From Mucilaginibacter lacusdianchii (GTDB lineage: Bacteria > Bacteroidota > Bacteroidia > Sphingobacteriales > Sphingobacteriaceae): 64,000 bases of DNA. Positions 16,506 through 26,017 of the stretch are shown one piece after another (position 1 is the first letter of the stretch; every line of letters begins with the position of its first letter). The notes under the pieces are model-generated. The model was given only the letters and a program-made list of their open reading frames with translations. It made no database searches and was not told where the DNA came from. The stretch spans positions 372,001 through 436,000 of the forward strand of contig NZ_WSRW01000002.1 of NCBI RefSeq assembly GCF_009770985.1. The letters are read 5' to 3'. Made by a program: the position numbers and the translations under genes.

Positions 16506-17405
16506 ATGGAACAATCTGCCAATAATCAGTTAAATAAAAACCTGCTTATTTTGCATTTTACTGTTTTTATATGGGGATTCACCGGGATATTAGGCAAACT
16601 GATTTCTATAACTGCAGTTAACCTGGTTTGGTACCGGGTACTTATTGCTTTCGCTACGTTATTTCTTTATTTCAAATTTAATAAAACAGCAATTAAGGTT
16701 AGCCGGAAAACTTTTTTACAGTTGTTTTTTACCGGAGCATTGGTTGGCGGTCACTGGATTTTATTTTTCCAAGCCATTAAGGTCTCAACTGTGTCAGTTA
16801 CGCTAGTATGTCTTTCGTCACTTACGTTATTTACGGCTGTTTTTGAACCGTTGATCAACAAAAAGCCCGTATCAAAACTCGAAATCCTTTCAGGCATATT
16901 AATTATCACCGGCATAATTTTAATTTTCAAATTTGAAACACAATACACCCTGGGCATTATTCTAGGCCTACTTAGTGCTTGTTTTGCAAGCTTATTCTCC
17001 ATCATCAATTCTCGTCAAATAAAAAAACTGCAAGCACCTGTAATAGCATTTTATGAACTCGTAGGAGCCTTTGCCTGGATATCTCTTTTCATTTTATGCT
17101 CCGGCGGCTTTAAACATTTGTCGCTTCCACATAGTGCCGATATTGGCTACTTAATCATTTTAGGTACTATATGTACTTCAGTAGCTTACGTAGCTGGCGT
17201 ATCTGTTATGCGTGAGTTATCTGCGTTCAAAGTTGCGTTAATTACTAACCTCGAGCCTGTCTATGGCATCATAATGGCTTTTGTTTTTTTTGGCGATATG
17301 CACACTATGAGCTTAGGCTTTTGGGTTGGCGCTGTAATCATTCTCTCCACCATCTTTTTGTTTCCTGTAGCTCAAAAACAAATCAGGCAGTATCGTGCCC
17401 GGTAG
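16506..17405 (+). CDS. EamA/DMT family transporter
   Basis: A 299-residue, ten-helix membrane protein made of two EamA repeats. The first starts LLILHFTVFIWGFTGILGKL and the second near TLGIILGLLSACFASLFSII; PVYGIIMAFVFFGDMH is the typical last-but-one helix. Members of the drug/metabolite transporter superfamily export amino acids, nucleosides or other metabolites; nothing here indicates the substrate. It starts 47 bp after the LptF/G-like gene and may be read from the same transcript. Confidence 0.88.
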   Translation: MEQSANNQLNKNLLILHFTVFIWGFTGILGKLISITAVNLVWYRVLIAFATLFLYFKFNKTAIKVSRKTFLQLFFTGALVGGHWILFFQAIKVSTVSVTLVCLSSLTLFTAVFEPLINKKPVSKLEILSGILIITGIILIFKFETQYTLGIILGLLSACFASLFSIINSRQIKKLQAPVIAFYELVGAFAWISLFILCSGGFKHLSLPHSADIGYLIILGTICTSVAYVAGVSVMRELSAFKVALITNLEPVYGIIMAFVFFGDMHTMSLGFWVGAVIILSTIFLFPVAQKQIRQYRAR

Positions 17406-18246
17406 ATTTGAACTTTTGACACTTAATTTGCTGTAACAGATATTTCTGTATTTGGACTGGTAAGTAGTTCTGTCATTGAACGCTTATATTTCTTATAGAT
17501 TTAAGCATCAGTTACTGTTCCTTTTATTTCAGATGAACACTTACCCGTACATCTACTGAATGCTCGATTGATAATACGAGAATCATATTGAAAACCTATA
17601 TAATAGCTTACAGAACTCTGCCCCAAACGAACGCATTTTAAGCGCCTACAAGCCATTAAAATTATTGCGGGTAGTCAACTATCACTTTAAGTCATTTATG
17701 TCAACATACGAAAATTTAAATTTCAGGTTAGTGTTATTACTAAAATATAATGATCCTATACATAGACATGGTTTTAACTGTTTGATTTTGTAACATCTAT
17801 ATATATATTTAGATTTTTATTCAAATATTAAAAAACTTGAAAATGAACCATTTACAAAACTCACATAAAAAATCATTCGAGGTTTACTGATGTGTAAACG
17901 GCTTAATATACTAATATGTTTAGCATTTTCTCATTTTTAGATTATTTATAATATATATATATCTGTTTATGAATCACATATTCTATTCTAATTAAAGCTT
18001 TATCTTTTTCAATGTGTCCTTAATCAAATGTTACCTTAGTGTTACTAACTAATTAGAGAGGAATTTTAATTTTCTCCATGCCTCTACCCTTTTGTATATA
18101 AAAGAGTAAATTAAGAAGCCTATTTACCTCGCGACAACAGCACTGCCTTCATGATGCAAAGAAGAATTTTACTCTGTGGATAAATAGTTAATTGGGTTAG
18201 TTTGCAAAAAACCGCATATTAGCTTTTCAAAATTTTAGAGAGAGAA
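17406..18246. other. 841-bp AT-rich intergenic region, no supported gene
   Basis: No frame longer than about 60 codons and no tRNA-like or terminator-like structure was recognised. Between about 17440 and 17700 the plus strand reads as short protein-like stretches broken by several stops in one frame, which could be a decayed gene but matches no family I recognise. The rest is very AT-rich. Promoter elements for the small gene at 18247 presumably lie at the right end. Confidence 0.6.
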
Positions 18247-18531
18247 ATGAGTTTACGAACAATTATTGCGATTGTAATCACAATCACGCTCACAGTACTC
18301 ATCATACAAAATACAGATGAAGTTATTTTTACAGTTTTTTCTGTAAAAACTTATCTACCGAAAGTAGCCGTATTAACTGCTACTTCGGTTGGGGGTTTTT
18401 TATTGGGCATATTGGTAAGCCGACCACGAAGAAAAAAATATACCGGGCCTTCCGGAAGCAGTGAGGGTGACGATCAACAAAACAACCGCCTGGATACACT
18501 AAGTGACGAGGATAGAAATTACATTAGCTAA
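18247..18531 (+). CDS. LapA domain (DUF1049) membrane protein
   Basis: A 94-residue protein with two hydrophobic helices (about 4-18 and 38-58), the segment IQNTDEVIFTVFSVKTYLP between them, and an arginine/lysine cluster (RPRRKK) followed by a polar C-terminal tail. This is the LapA/DUF1049 layout; the E. coli relatives act with LapB in controlling LPS synthesis, but a role here is not shown. It is convergent with ispE, with 8 bp between stops. An AGAGAG purine tract precedes the ATG. Confidence 0.8.
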   Translation: MSLRTIIAIVITITLTVLIIQNTDEVIFTVFSVKTYLPKVAVLTATSVGGFLLGILVSRPRRKKYTGPSGSSEGDDQQNNRLDTLSDEDRNYIS

Positions 18532-18539
18532 TAGATAGC

Positions 18540-19343
18540 TTATACATTGTAGTAAACTTGGTTACTATTTTCAAGCACTTTCAGATTTGGCTTATCATTA
18601 AATATCCCAAACACAGAGGCTCCGCTCCCGCTCATGCTGGCATATAAAGCGCCAGCCTTATACAAAGTGTTTTTTACCTCTGCAATTACTGGATGGTTTT
18701 GAAAGATATGATGCTCAAAATCGTTGTTTATCTGCTGGCGCCATTCAGAGATAGGTAGTCGAATTAAATCTTTCAAAGACGACTCAACTGGCGTTGGCTT
18801 AATACCGCTGTAAGCTTCGGCTGTTGAAACATGGACGGGCGGCATTACTAACACCAGATGATATGCTGACAAATCCAACTCTATCTGTTCAAACTGATCG
18901 CCTTTGTCAAAGGCAAACGTTGGCTTGTTTTCAATAAAAAATGCACAATCGGCGCCTAAGTGGCGTGCATAGGTCATCATCGCATCAGCACTTAGCTCAA
19001 GTTGAAAATTTTGATTGATGAGCCGAATAAAAAAAGCCGCATCAGCCGACCCCCCACCTAAGCCCGCTCCAATTGGGATGTTTTTATGCAAGTGTATATC
19101 CACTGGTGGCAAGTCAAAATCTTGCTTTAATAGTTGATATGCTTTTAAACATAAATTTCCGTCAGCACTGCCTGGTATGTTAATCCCGGATGACTGAAAA
19201 TTTAGTTTATCGCTTTCAATCACTTCCAACGCATCTTTAATTTGTATAGGATAAAAGATGGTTTGCAGGTTATGGTAACCATCTGTTCGGCGCTCAGTTA
19301 TATTTAAACCGATATTGATTTTTGCGTTGGGAAAAACGATCAT
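18540..19343 (-). CDS. ispE: 4-(cytidine 5'-diphospho)-2-C-methyl-D-erythritol kinase
   Basis: GHMP-family kinase that phosphorylates CDP-methylerythritol in the MEP route to isoprenoid precursors. From the ATG at 19343 (267 residues; a TTG lies two codons upstream) it shows NAKINIGLNI with the catalytic lysine, the ATP loop PIGAGLGGGSADAAFFI and the C-terminal GSGASVFGIF. Key residues are present and the length is normal. Convergent with the LapA-like gene; the isoprenoid it supports would feed the UbiA-family enzyme at 38430. Confidence 0.95.
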   Translation of the reverse strand: MIVFPNAKINIGLNITERRTDGYHNLQTIFYPIQIKDALEVIESDKLNFQSSGINIPGSADGNLCLKAYQLLKQDFDLPPVDIHLHKNIPIGAGLGGGSADAAFFIRLINQNFQLELSADAMMTYARHLGADCAFFIENKPTFAFDKGDQFEQIELDLSAYHLVLVMPPVHVSTAEAYSGIKPTPVESSLKDLIRLPISEWRQQINNDFEHHIFQNHPVIAEVKNTLYKAGALYASMSGSGASVFGIFNDKPNLKVLENSNQVYYNV

Positions 19344-19457
19344 AAGCAAGCATTCAGTCTATAGAATTTAACAAATCGATAGGAATCCAAAATTAGTTTA
19401 ATTTTCTTTGTAAACACATGCATTTAATAATGCACCAATAATGGCTTACAGATAACC

Positions 19458-20279
19458 ATGAAACAATACCTTGATTTAATGCGCCAGGTGCTTGACACCG
19501 GCGCGCAAAAGCATGATCGGACAGGAACCGGCACCATAAGTATATTTGGTCATCAAATGCGTTTTAACCTGCAGGACGGCTTTCCTTTGGTAACCACCAA
19601 GAAGCTGCACCTTAAATCCATTATTCATGAATTGATTTGGTTTTTAAGCGGCGATACCAACATCAAATATCTAAAGGATAACGGCGTTCGGATATGGGAC
19701 GAATGGGCAGATGCCGACGGCAACCTCGGTCCGGTTTACGGTTATCAATGGCGTTCATGGCCAACGCCCGACGGCAACCATATCGACCAGATTAGCCAAG
19801 TAGTTGACCAGCTTAAAAACAACCCGGATTCCAGACGCATTATTGTATCGGCCTGGAATGTAGCCGATGTAAACCAAATGGCACTCCCCCCCTGCCATAC
19901 CATGTTCCAGTTTTATGTAGCACCTCCGGACGCCTCTAAAGGCGAAACGCAAGGCAAGTTATCGTGCCAGTTGTATCAGCGCAGTGCCGATATCTTTTTA
20001 GGTGTACCTTTTAATATCGCATCATATGCACTGCTTACCATGATGATGGCACAGGTGTGCAATTTACAAGCGGGTGAATTCATCCACACTTTTGGCGATG
20101 CCCATTTGTATAACAACCACATTGAGCAAGCAAAGCTGCAGTTAAGCCGCGAGCCGCGCCCACTACCTATCATGAAAATCAACCCGGATGTTAAAAACAT
20201 CTTCGATTTCAAATACGAAGATTTTGCGCTGGAAAATTATGACCCGTGGCCGCATATTAAAGGAGTAGTAGCTGTATGA
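19458..20279 (+). CDS. thyA: Thymidylate synthase
   Basis: Converts dUMP and methylene-tetrahydrofolate to dTMP and dihydrofolate. The 273 residues show [34 protein letters not shown], the active site [12 protein letters not shown] with nucleophile Cys146, [20 protein letters not shown] and HLYNNHIEQ. Length matches the compact ThyA class. The gene overlaps folA by 4 bp (ATGA), coupling dihydrofolate production to its recycling. Confidence 0.97.
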   Translation: MKQYLDLMRQVLDTGAQKHDRTGTGTISIFGHQMRFNLQDGFPLVTTKKLHLKSIIHELIWFLSGDTNIKYLKDNGVRIWDEWADADGNLGPVYGYQWRSWPTPDGNHIDQISQVVDQLKNNPDSRRIIVSAWNVADVNQMALPPCHTMFQFYVAPPDASKGETQGKLSCQLYQRSADIFLGVPFNIASYALLTMMMAQVCNLQAGEFIHTFGDAHLYNNHIEQAKLQLSREPRPLPIMKINPDVKNIFDFKYEDFALENYDPWPHIKGVVAV

Positions 20280-20758
20280 TCGTATCTGCCATTGTAGCCA
20301 TTGCCGAGAACAACGCCATCGGCAAAAACAACCAACTGTTGTGGCACCTGCCTAACGACTTAAAACATTTTAAAGATGTAACCGCCGGGCATAGCATCAT
20401 TATGGGCCGAAAAACTTTCGACTCGGTAGGCAAGCCTTTGCCCAAACGGCGAAATATTATAGTTACCCGTCAACCTATAAAAATTGAAGGTTGCGAAGTG
20501 GTATCTTCTATCGAAGATGGTCTGACTTTATGCAAAGGTGAAGAAGAAGTGTTTATTGGTGGCGGCGCCGAAATTTACCGTCAAGCTATGCATCTCACCA
20601 ACCGTATCTATTTAACCATAGTTCATAAAAACTTTGAGGCCGACACATTTTTCCCGGAGCTGAATCCAAATGAGTGGACAGAAACCAGCCGGGAAAAATT
20701 TGAACCGGATGAAAGAAACCCGTTTCCTTATTCTTTTATTACGCTCAACCGGCGCTAA
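20276..20758 (+). CDS. folA: Dihydrofolate reductase
   Basis: Reduces dihydrofolate to tetrahydrofolate with NADPH. The 160 residues carry [20 protein letters not shown], the substrate-binding Asp28 in LPNDLKHF, the NADPH motif [19 protein letters not shown] and the second binding loop [15 protein letters not shown]. It is translationally coupled to thyA. A normal chromosomal type; no sign of a mobile trimethoprim-resistance variant. Confidence 0.97.
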   Translation: MIVSAIVAIAENNAIGKNNQLLWHLPNDLKHFKDVTAGHSIIMGRKTFDSVGKPLPKRRNIIVTRQPIKIEGCEVVSSIEDGLTLCKGEEEVFIGGGAEIYRQAMHLTNRIYLTIVHKNFEADTFFPELNPNEWTETSREKFEPDERNPFPYSFITLNRR

Positions 20759-20812
20759 CAGGTAACAAGTTTATTTTGTTTTAATTAAACTAGTCTGGTT
20801 GCGAAATTTTGT

Positions 20813-20820
20813 TAGATTTG
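20813..20820 (+). promoter_or_regulatory. -7 box upstream of secDF
   Basis: TAGATTTG matches TAnnTTTG exactly, 51 bp before the secDF ATG. A TTG at the expected -33 distance is not clear, so the call rests on the -7 element. Confidence 0.4.
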
Positions 20821-20871
20821 CCGTCTTATTTTAAAATGCTTATAAACTAATTAATTTACATTTAAAGTACC

Positions 20872-23835
20872 ATGCAAGGTAAAGGGGTTATTAAATTTTT
20901 GGCTGTACTGCTGGCTTTGGTTTGTCTGTATCAGCTTTCGTTTACCTGGGTAACCAGGAGCGTCGAAGAGGATGCTAAAGCCTATGCAAAAGGCAACGCT
21001 GAAAAAGAAAGAGGATATCTGGATTCCATTTCTACACAACCGGTATATCCCGTGTTTGGACACAGCTATTCATATTGCAAAGACAGAGAACTGGCCCTGG
21101 GTCTGGACTTGAAAGGTGGCATGAACGTAACCATGCAAATTTCGCTTAGTGAGCTTGTACGTTCATTAGCAAGCAACAGCACTGATGTTACCTTTAACCA
21201 GGCTTTACACAATGCTGATGTGGTAGCCCGTACCAGTCCGGATGATTACATTAACATTTTTATGCGCGAGTATAAAAAGTTAAGCCCTAACGGCCGTTTG
21301 GCTCCTATCTTCTCAACCCAGTCAAACCAAGCTAAACTTAAATTTGATGCAAGCAACAGCGACGTTGAGAAATACTTGAGAGACCAGGCTAACACTGCCG
21401 TAAGTCAATCATTCAACGTACTACGTAACCGTATTGACAAATTCGGTGTTACTTCGCCTAACATTCAAATGCAAAACGGCAACCGTATTTTGGTTGAACT
21501 TCCTGGCGTTTCTGAATCAAACAAAGAGCGTGTGCGCAGATTGTTATCAGGTTCGGCAAAACTGGAGTTTTATTCAACTTACGAAAATGGCGAGGTTTAC
21601 CAGTTATTGGCTAACATCAATGGTATTTTAGCCGCTAAAAATAAAACTAATAAAAAAGACACCACCGCAACCGCTGCTACTACTACTGATACCGCTAAAA
21701 CTGCCGGTTCATTATTAAGCAAAGCAAAACAAAGCGCAGGTAAAGACAGCTCTGCTTTAAAAGGCAAAGCACAAGCTGCCGAGCAAAACCCGTTGCTAGC
21801 GGTATTAACCCCTGCTATATTCCAAGGACAAAACGGCCAGCCTCAGTTGATGCCAGGTCCGGTAGTGGGTTATTCTCAAGTAAAAGACACTTTGCAGGTT
21901 AACAAAATGCTGCGTACCGAAGAAGTACAAGCTGTGTTACCTAAAAACCTGCGTTTACTGTGGGGCTCTAAACCTGATGAAAAAGGTAAAGCCCTTCCAT
22001 TATATGCTATCAAGTTAACCGGTGCCGAAAACGGCCCTGTATTGAGCGGTGAAGTTATTACCGACGCCAACAGCGACCTGAGTCAGGCAAGCGGTGGTTA
22101 TGAAGTAACCATGGAGATGAACTCTGAAGGCGCTAAAACCTGGAGAAACGTAACCCGTGAAGCTGCCGGTAACCCTGGCGACGAAAACGACAACCGTGCT
22201 ATCGCTATCGCATTAGATGATAACGTTATTTCAGCACCACGTGTTAGTAACGAAATTTCTGGTGGTCGCTCATCTATCACTGGTAACTTTACACAAGATG
22301 AAACTAAAGATTTAGCCAACGTTTTAAAAGCTGGTCGTTTACGTGCCCCTGCCCGTATTGTTGAAGAAGCCATCGTTGGTCCTTCATTAGGCCAGGAAGC
22401 TATCACAGCAGGTTTAACATCATGCTTGGTGGGCTTGGCTGTTGTATTGGTGTTCATGGTTGTTTACTATAACCGTGCTGGTACAGTGGCCGACTTAGCG
22501 GTATTTGTTAACGTATTCTTCCTGATGGGTGTATTAACCAGCATAGGCGCGGTTTTAACGTTGCCGGGTATAGCTGGTATCGTACTTATCCTTGGTGTAT
22601 CGGTAGATGCGAACGTATTGATTTATGAACGTGTACGAGAAGAACTAGCCGCAGGCAAATCACAGCGTTTAGCTATTGCTGATGGTTTCAAGCATGCCTT
22701 GTCTTCTATCCTCGACTCTAACATCAGTACTTTCTTAACCGGTTTAATCCTGTTCATTTTTGGTTCAGGTCCTATCCAGGGCTTTGCTACAACTTTGATG
22801 ATTGGTATCGTTACTTCCCTGTTCTGTTCATTATTAATCTCTAGATTGATTTTCGAGTGGATGTTGGACAAAAACATGGAAATCAAATTCTCAAACCCAT
22901 GGAGTTCAAACCTGTTCAAAAATGCAAACTTTGGTTTTGTTAAAAACCGTTTCAAGTTCTACGCATTCTCAGGTATCTTTATCCTGGCAGGTATTGTTTC
23001 TATGTTTACCAGAGGTTTTGACTACGGTGTTGATTTTTCGGGCGGACGTACTTATGTAGTTCGTTTTGACAACAATGCCAGCACTCAAACTGTACGCGAT
23101 GCTATCGATCAAACTTTAGGTACTGGTACCTCAGAAGTAAAATCTTTTGGTGGTGCTAACCAAGTGCGTATCACTACTAACTACATGATTGAGGATAATT
23201 CATCTGCAGCAGATAACAAAGTGGAAAGCACTTTGCGTAGCGGTTTAGGCAAGGTATCTAACAAATTCCAAATTTTAAGCTCGCAAAAAGTAGGTCCTAC
23301 TATTGCTAACGACCTAAAAACATCAGCTATCTGGACCGTAATCTTCGCCATTTTGGTGATCTCGGCTTACATCCTGCTGCGTTTCCGTAGATGGCAGTTC
23401 AGCTTAGGTGCGATGGTGGCTACAGCGCACGATGCGTTGCTAGTATTATCATTCTTCTCATTGTTCAGAGGTGTATTGCCTTTCTCATTGGATATTGACC
23501 AGGCCTTTATTGCAGCTATCCTGACCGTTATTGGTTACTCTATCAACGATACCGTGGTGGTATTTGACCGTATCCGCGAATTCTTGAACCTGCACCATGC
23601 CAAATCCGATGTACCATCTGAGGTTGTAAACAACGCAATTAACAGCACCTTAAGCCGTACCATTATTACTGCATTAACAGTAGTTTTTGTACTGGTAGTT
23701 CTGTTTATATTTGGTGGTGATGTAATCCGTGGCTTCTCATTCGCTTTATTAGTGGGTGTATGCTTCGGTACTTACTCATCTATCTGCGTAGCTACCCCAA
23801 TTATGCTTGATTTTGGTGGCAAAAAGCTTAACTAA
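20872..23835 (+). CDS. secDF: Fused protein translocase subunit SecD-SecF
   Basis: Proton-driven accessory of the SecYEG translocon that pulls preproteins across the inner membrane. The 987 residues combine SecD (LALGLDLKGGMNVTMQI, then a periplasmic P1 domain, then helices with the conserved D/E-rich VDANVLIYERVREEL) and SecF (FDYGVDFSGGRTYVVRF, then GYSINDTVVVFDRIREFL). Twelve transmembrane helices are expected. A low-complexity Ala/Thr/Lys insert lies at about 255-305 of the P1 region, between conserved blocks. Fused SecDF is usual in Bacteroidota and some Firmicutes. It is followed by a terminator. Confidence 0.96.
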   Translation: MQGKGVIKFLAVLLALVCLYQLSFTWVTRSVEEDAKAYAKGNAEKERGYLDSISTQPVYPVFGHSYSYCKDRELALGLDLKGGMNVTMQISLSELVRSLASNSTDVTFNQALHNADVVARTSPDDYINIFMREYKKLSPNGRLAPIFSTQSNQAKLKFDASNSDVEKYLRDQANTAVSQSFNVLRNRIDKFGVTSPNIQMQNGNRILVELPGVSESNKERVRRLLSGSAKLEFYSTYENGEVYQLLANINGILAAKNKTNKKDTTATAATTTDTAKTAGSLLSKAKQSAGKDSSALKGKAQAAEQNPLLAVLTPAIFQGQNGQPQLMPGPVVGYSQVKDTLQVNKMLRTEEVQAVLPKNLRLLWGSKPDEKGKALPLYAIKLTGAENGPVLSGEVITDANSDLSQASGGYEVTMEMNSEGAKTWRNVTREAAGNPGDENDNRAIAIALDDNVISAPRVSNEISGGRSSITGNFTQDETKDLANVLKAGRLRAPARIVEEAIVGPSLGQEAITAGLTSCLVGLAVVLVFMVVYYNRAGTVADLAVFVNVFFLMGVLTSIGAVLTLPGIAGIVLILGVSVDANVLIYERVREELAAGKSQRLAIADGFKHALSSILDSNISTFLTGLILFIFGSGPIQGFATTLMIGIVTSLFCSLLISRLIFEWMLDKNMEIKFSNPWSSNLFKNANFGFVKNRFKFYAFSGIFILAGIVSMFTRGFDYGVDFSGGRTYVVRFDNNASTQTVRDAIDQTLGTGTSEVKSFGGANQVRITTNYMIEDNSSAADNKVESTLRSGLGKVSNKFQILSSQKVGPTIANDLKTSAIWTVIFAILVISAYILLRFRRWQFSLGAMVATAHDALLVLSFFSLFRGVLPFSLDIDQAFIAAILTVIGYSINDTVVVFDRIREFLNLHHAKSDVPSEVVNNAINSTLSRTIITALTVVFVLVVLFIFGGDVIRGFSFALLVGVCFGTYSSICVATPIMLDFGGKKLN

Positions 23836-23856
23836 ATAATTTTTAACTTAATTTCT

Positions 23857-23889
23857 AAAAGGCTTCAAAGAACATTTGAGGCCTTTTTT
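23857..23889 (+). terminator. Terminator after secDF
   Basis: AAAAGGCTTCAAA (23857-23869) pairs with TTTGAGGCCTTTT (23875-23887), with one G-U pair and a 5-nt loop, followed by more T residues, 22 bp after the secDF stop. Confidence 0.8.
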
Positions 23890-23935
23890 GTTAATACATC
23901 AGACATCACCTTAATACGAATATTTGTACACTCAT

Positions 23936-25255
23936 ATGGATGCACCGAAAAACAACAAATTCCCACTGGTAGTAATTGTAGGCGGCGGCTTTGGCGGCAT
24001 TGAGCTAGCTAAGCACTTAGCCAAAGAGCCTGTTGAGATATTACTGTTGGATAAACATAATTACCACACTTTTCCACCGCTGCTTTATCAGGTTGCTACC
24101 GGCAGCTTGGAATGCGAGTCTATAGCCTTCTCTTTACGTAAAAATTTTGAAGGTCAAAAAAACCTCCGTTTCCGTGTAGCCGAAGTAACCGGTGTGAATG
24201 TAGAAAACAATTATCTGGAAACAACCATCGGCGAAATTGCTTACGATTATCTGGTGCTGGCCACCGGCTCAACCACCAACTTTTTTGGTAACAAAGATTT
24301 TGAGCATTACACCATGCCAATGAAAACCATACCCGAGGCGCTGAACCTGCGGTATATGTTTTTACAAAACCTGGAACAAGCTGTAATTGCCCATACTCCC
24401 GAAGAAAGGGAGCCATACCTGAACTTTGTAATGGTTGGCGCCGGCCCTACTGGTGTAGAACTGGCCGGATCTTTTGCCGAGCTGCGTAATTATGTACTTA
24501 ACAAAGATTACCCTGAACTGAAAAAAGAAGATATGAAGGTCTACCTGGTAGACTTTCTACCAAAAGTACTGGGGCCCATGTCTGAACAAGCATCAGAAAA
24601 GGCCAAAAAGTATCTAGAAGATATGGGGGTAAACGTTTTGCTTAATGTAAAAGTAGAAAGCTATGACGGTACCAACCTGAAGTTTGCAGATGGCCGAGTT
24701 ATCCGCACCAAAAACGTGGTTTGGTCTGCTGGTGTAGCCGGCATTGTTCCTAATGGTATTTCTAAAGATATTTTAGTACGCGGTAACCGAATCAAAACAG
24801 ACGAAATTAACCGCGTGGCTGGCACATCAAACATATTCGCCATAGGCGACGTAGGTGCCATTATTACCGAAGCTACACCAAACGGCTATCCGGGCGTGGC
24901 ACAGGTAGCTATACAACAGGGCAAGCAATTGGCTAAAAATTTAGCTAGTATTGTTAAAGGCGAATCTACAGAGCCCTTTAAATACAAAGATTTAGGATCA
25001 ATGGCAACCATTGGCCGCAACAAAGCAGTAGCCGACTTGGGCAAGCTAAAATTTGGCGGCTTTTTCGCTTGGTTGATATGGATGTTTGTACACTTGATAT
25101 CGCTATTAGGCTTCCGTAATAAGGTGGTAACCTTTATTAACTGGCTGGGCAGCTATGTAAGTTATAACGGCGGAACCCGTTTAATTATTCGCAGGTATGT
25201 AAGGGAAGCACTGCCTGATGTGGCAGAAGCTAATCAACTCCCCAAAACAGATTGA
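23936..25255 (+). CDS. ndh: Type II NADH dehydrogenase (NAD(P)/FAD-dependent oxidoreductase)
   Basis: Single-subunit, non-proton-pumping NADH:quinone oxidoreductase bound to the inner face of the membrane. From the ATG at 23936 (a TTG lies four codons upstream) it has 439 residues: the FAD Rossmann motif VVIVGGGFGGIELAKHLA, LLDKHNYHTFPPLLYQVATG, the NADH motif FVMVGAGPTGVELAGSF and the second FAD loop IFAIGDVGAI. A hydrophobic C-terminal region (FFAWLIWMFVHLISLLGF) is the usual membrane anchor. An imperfect -7 box, AATATTTG, ends 9 bp before the ATG. Confidence 0.92.
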   Translation: MDAPKNNKFPLVVIVGGGFGGIELAKHLAKEPVEILLLDKHNYHTFPPLLYQVATGSLECESIAFSLRKNFEGQKNLRFRVAEVTGVNVENNYLETTIGEIAYDYLVLATGSTTNFFGNKDFEHYTMPMKTIPEALNLRYMFLQNLEQAVIAHTPEEREPYLNFVMVGAGPTGVELAGSFAELRNYVLNKDYPELKKEDMKVYLVDFLPKVLGPMSEQASEKAKKYLEDMGVNVLLNVKVESYDGTNLKFADGRVIRTKNVVWSAGVAGIVPNGISKDILVRGNRIKTDEINRVAGTSNIFAIGDVGAIITEATPNGYPGVAQVAIQQGKQLAKNLASIVKGESTEPFKYKDLGSMATIGRNKAVADLGKLKFGGFFAWLIWMFVHLISLLGFRNKVVTFINWLGSYVSYNGGTRLIIRRYVREALPDVAEANQLPKTD

Positions 25256-25266
25256 TTTTTATATCT

Positions 25267-25314
25267 GTAAACAAACAAAGCCATGTTGATGTCAACATGG
25301 CTTTGTTTGTTTAC
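25267..25314. terminator. Perfect 23-bp hairpin after ndh
   Basis: A 23-nt arm (25267-25289) is followed by TG and then its exact reverse complement (25292-25314). The inner stem is GCCATGTTGA/TCAACATGGC; the outer stem is A/T rich and ends in a TTTGTTTGTTTA run. It lies 11 bp after the ndh stop and most likely terminates ndh. Confidence 0.8.
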
Positions 25315-25430
25315 AATAAAACGGAGCATTTTAAGCTCATTTAATGAATTAAAATTAAATGGGAATGGCACAACATGGACTCAAACTGAAATGCATTAGA
25401 AATCGCCATTATTCTTTCTCGACACTGCAG

Positions 25431-25940
25431 TCAATTTGCCTTTTCACTTTGCGCCTTTCTATTTTTTGATTCGGTTATTTTTTGCGTGGTATGCTTAGTA
25501 CGTTCCGATTTGTTTTCGTGGTTTACATCAGCGGCATCAATGGTATGGGTGCAGCCTAAATTATCCTCGCTTTTAGCCAGCTGAGACAATCTCACATAAA
25601 ATTTATGAATTTGTTCTAACTCCTGTTCGCTCAAATCTTCAATATTCACCATGCGGTTGCTGGCCCCTTCATGGGCAGCAATCAATTCATTCAGCTTTAA
25701 ATGTACAGCTCTGGAATCTTTATTTTGCGACTTTTGGATAAGGAATACCATTAAAAAAGTAACAATGGTAGTGCCCGTGTTAATGACTAATTGCCAGGTT
25801 TCTGAATAATGGAATACAGGTCCGGAAATTCCCCACACAATAACTACCAACGCAGCTATAATAAACGCAGCTGAACTGCCGGTTGCAACAGTTGCCCAAT
25901 TGGCAAATCGCTCAAAAAATCCACTCTTATTTTTTGCCAT
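25431..25940 (-). CDS. Low-affinity iron permease family protein
   Basis: A 169-residue inner-membrane protein with two helices (about 17-38 and 48-66, including AAFIIAALVVIVWGISGPVF and TWQLVINTGTTIVTFLMVFL) separated by a short loop, then the conserved cytoplasmic segment IQKSQNKDSRAVHLKLNELI. This matches the Iron_permease family named after yeast Fet4; iron transport has not been shown for bacterial members. The C-terminal 60 residues are charged (KNHENKSERTKHT-like) and variable. It stands alone between two terminators. Confidence 0.8.
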   Translation of the reverse strand: MAKNKSGFFERFANWATVATGSSAAFIIAALVVIVWGISGPVFHYSETWQLVINTGTTIVTFLMVFLIQKSQNKDSRAVHLKLNELIAAHEGASNRMVNIEDLSEQELEQIHKFYVRLSQLAKSEDNLGCTHTIDAADVNHENKSERTKHTTQKITESKNRKAQSEKAN

Positions 25941-25962
25941 AACCTATGAATTAATTAAATAA

Positions 25963-25995
25963 AAAAGCGCCAATGCTATAAACATTGGCGCTTTT
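25963..25995 (-). terminator. Terminator after fba
   Basis: AAAAGCGCCAATG (25963-25975) pairs perfectly with CATTGGCGCTTTT (25983-25995) around a 7-nt loop. It lies between the fba stop at 26018 and the start of the iron permease gene, with a T tract on the minus strand. Confidence 0.85.
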
Positions 25996-26017
25996 AATAT
26001 ATCAAAAAAGATAATGA

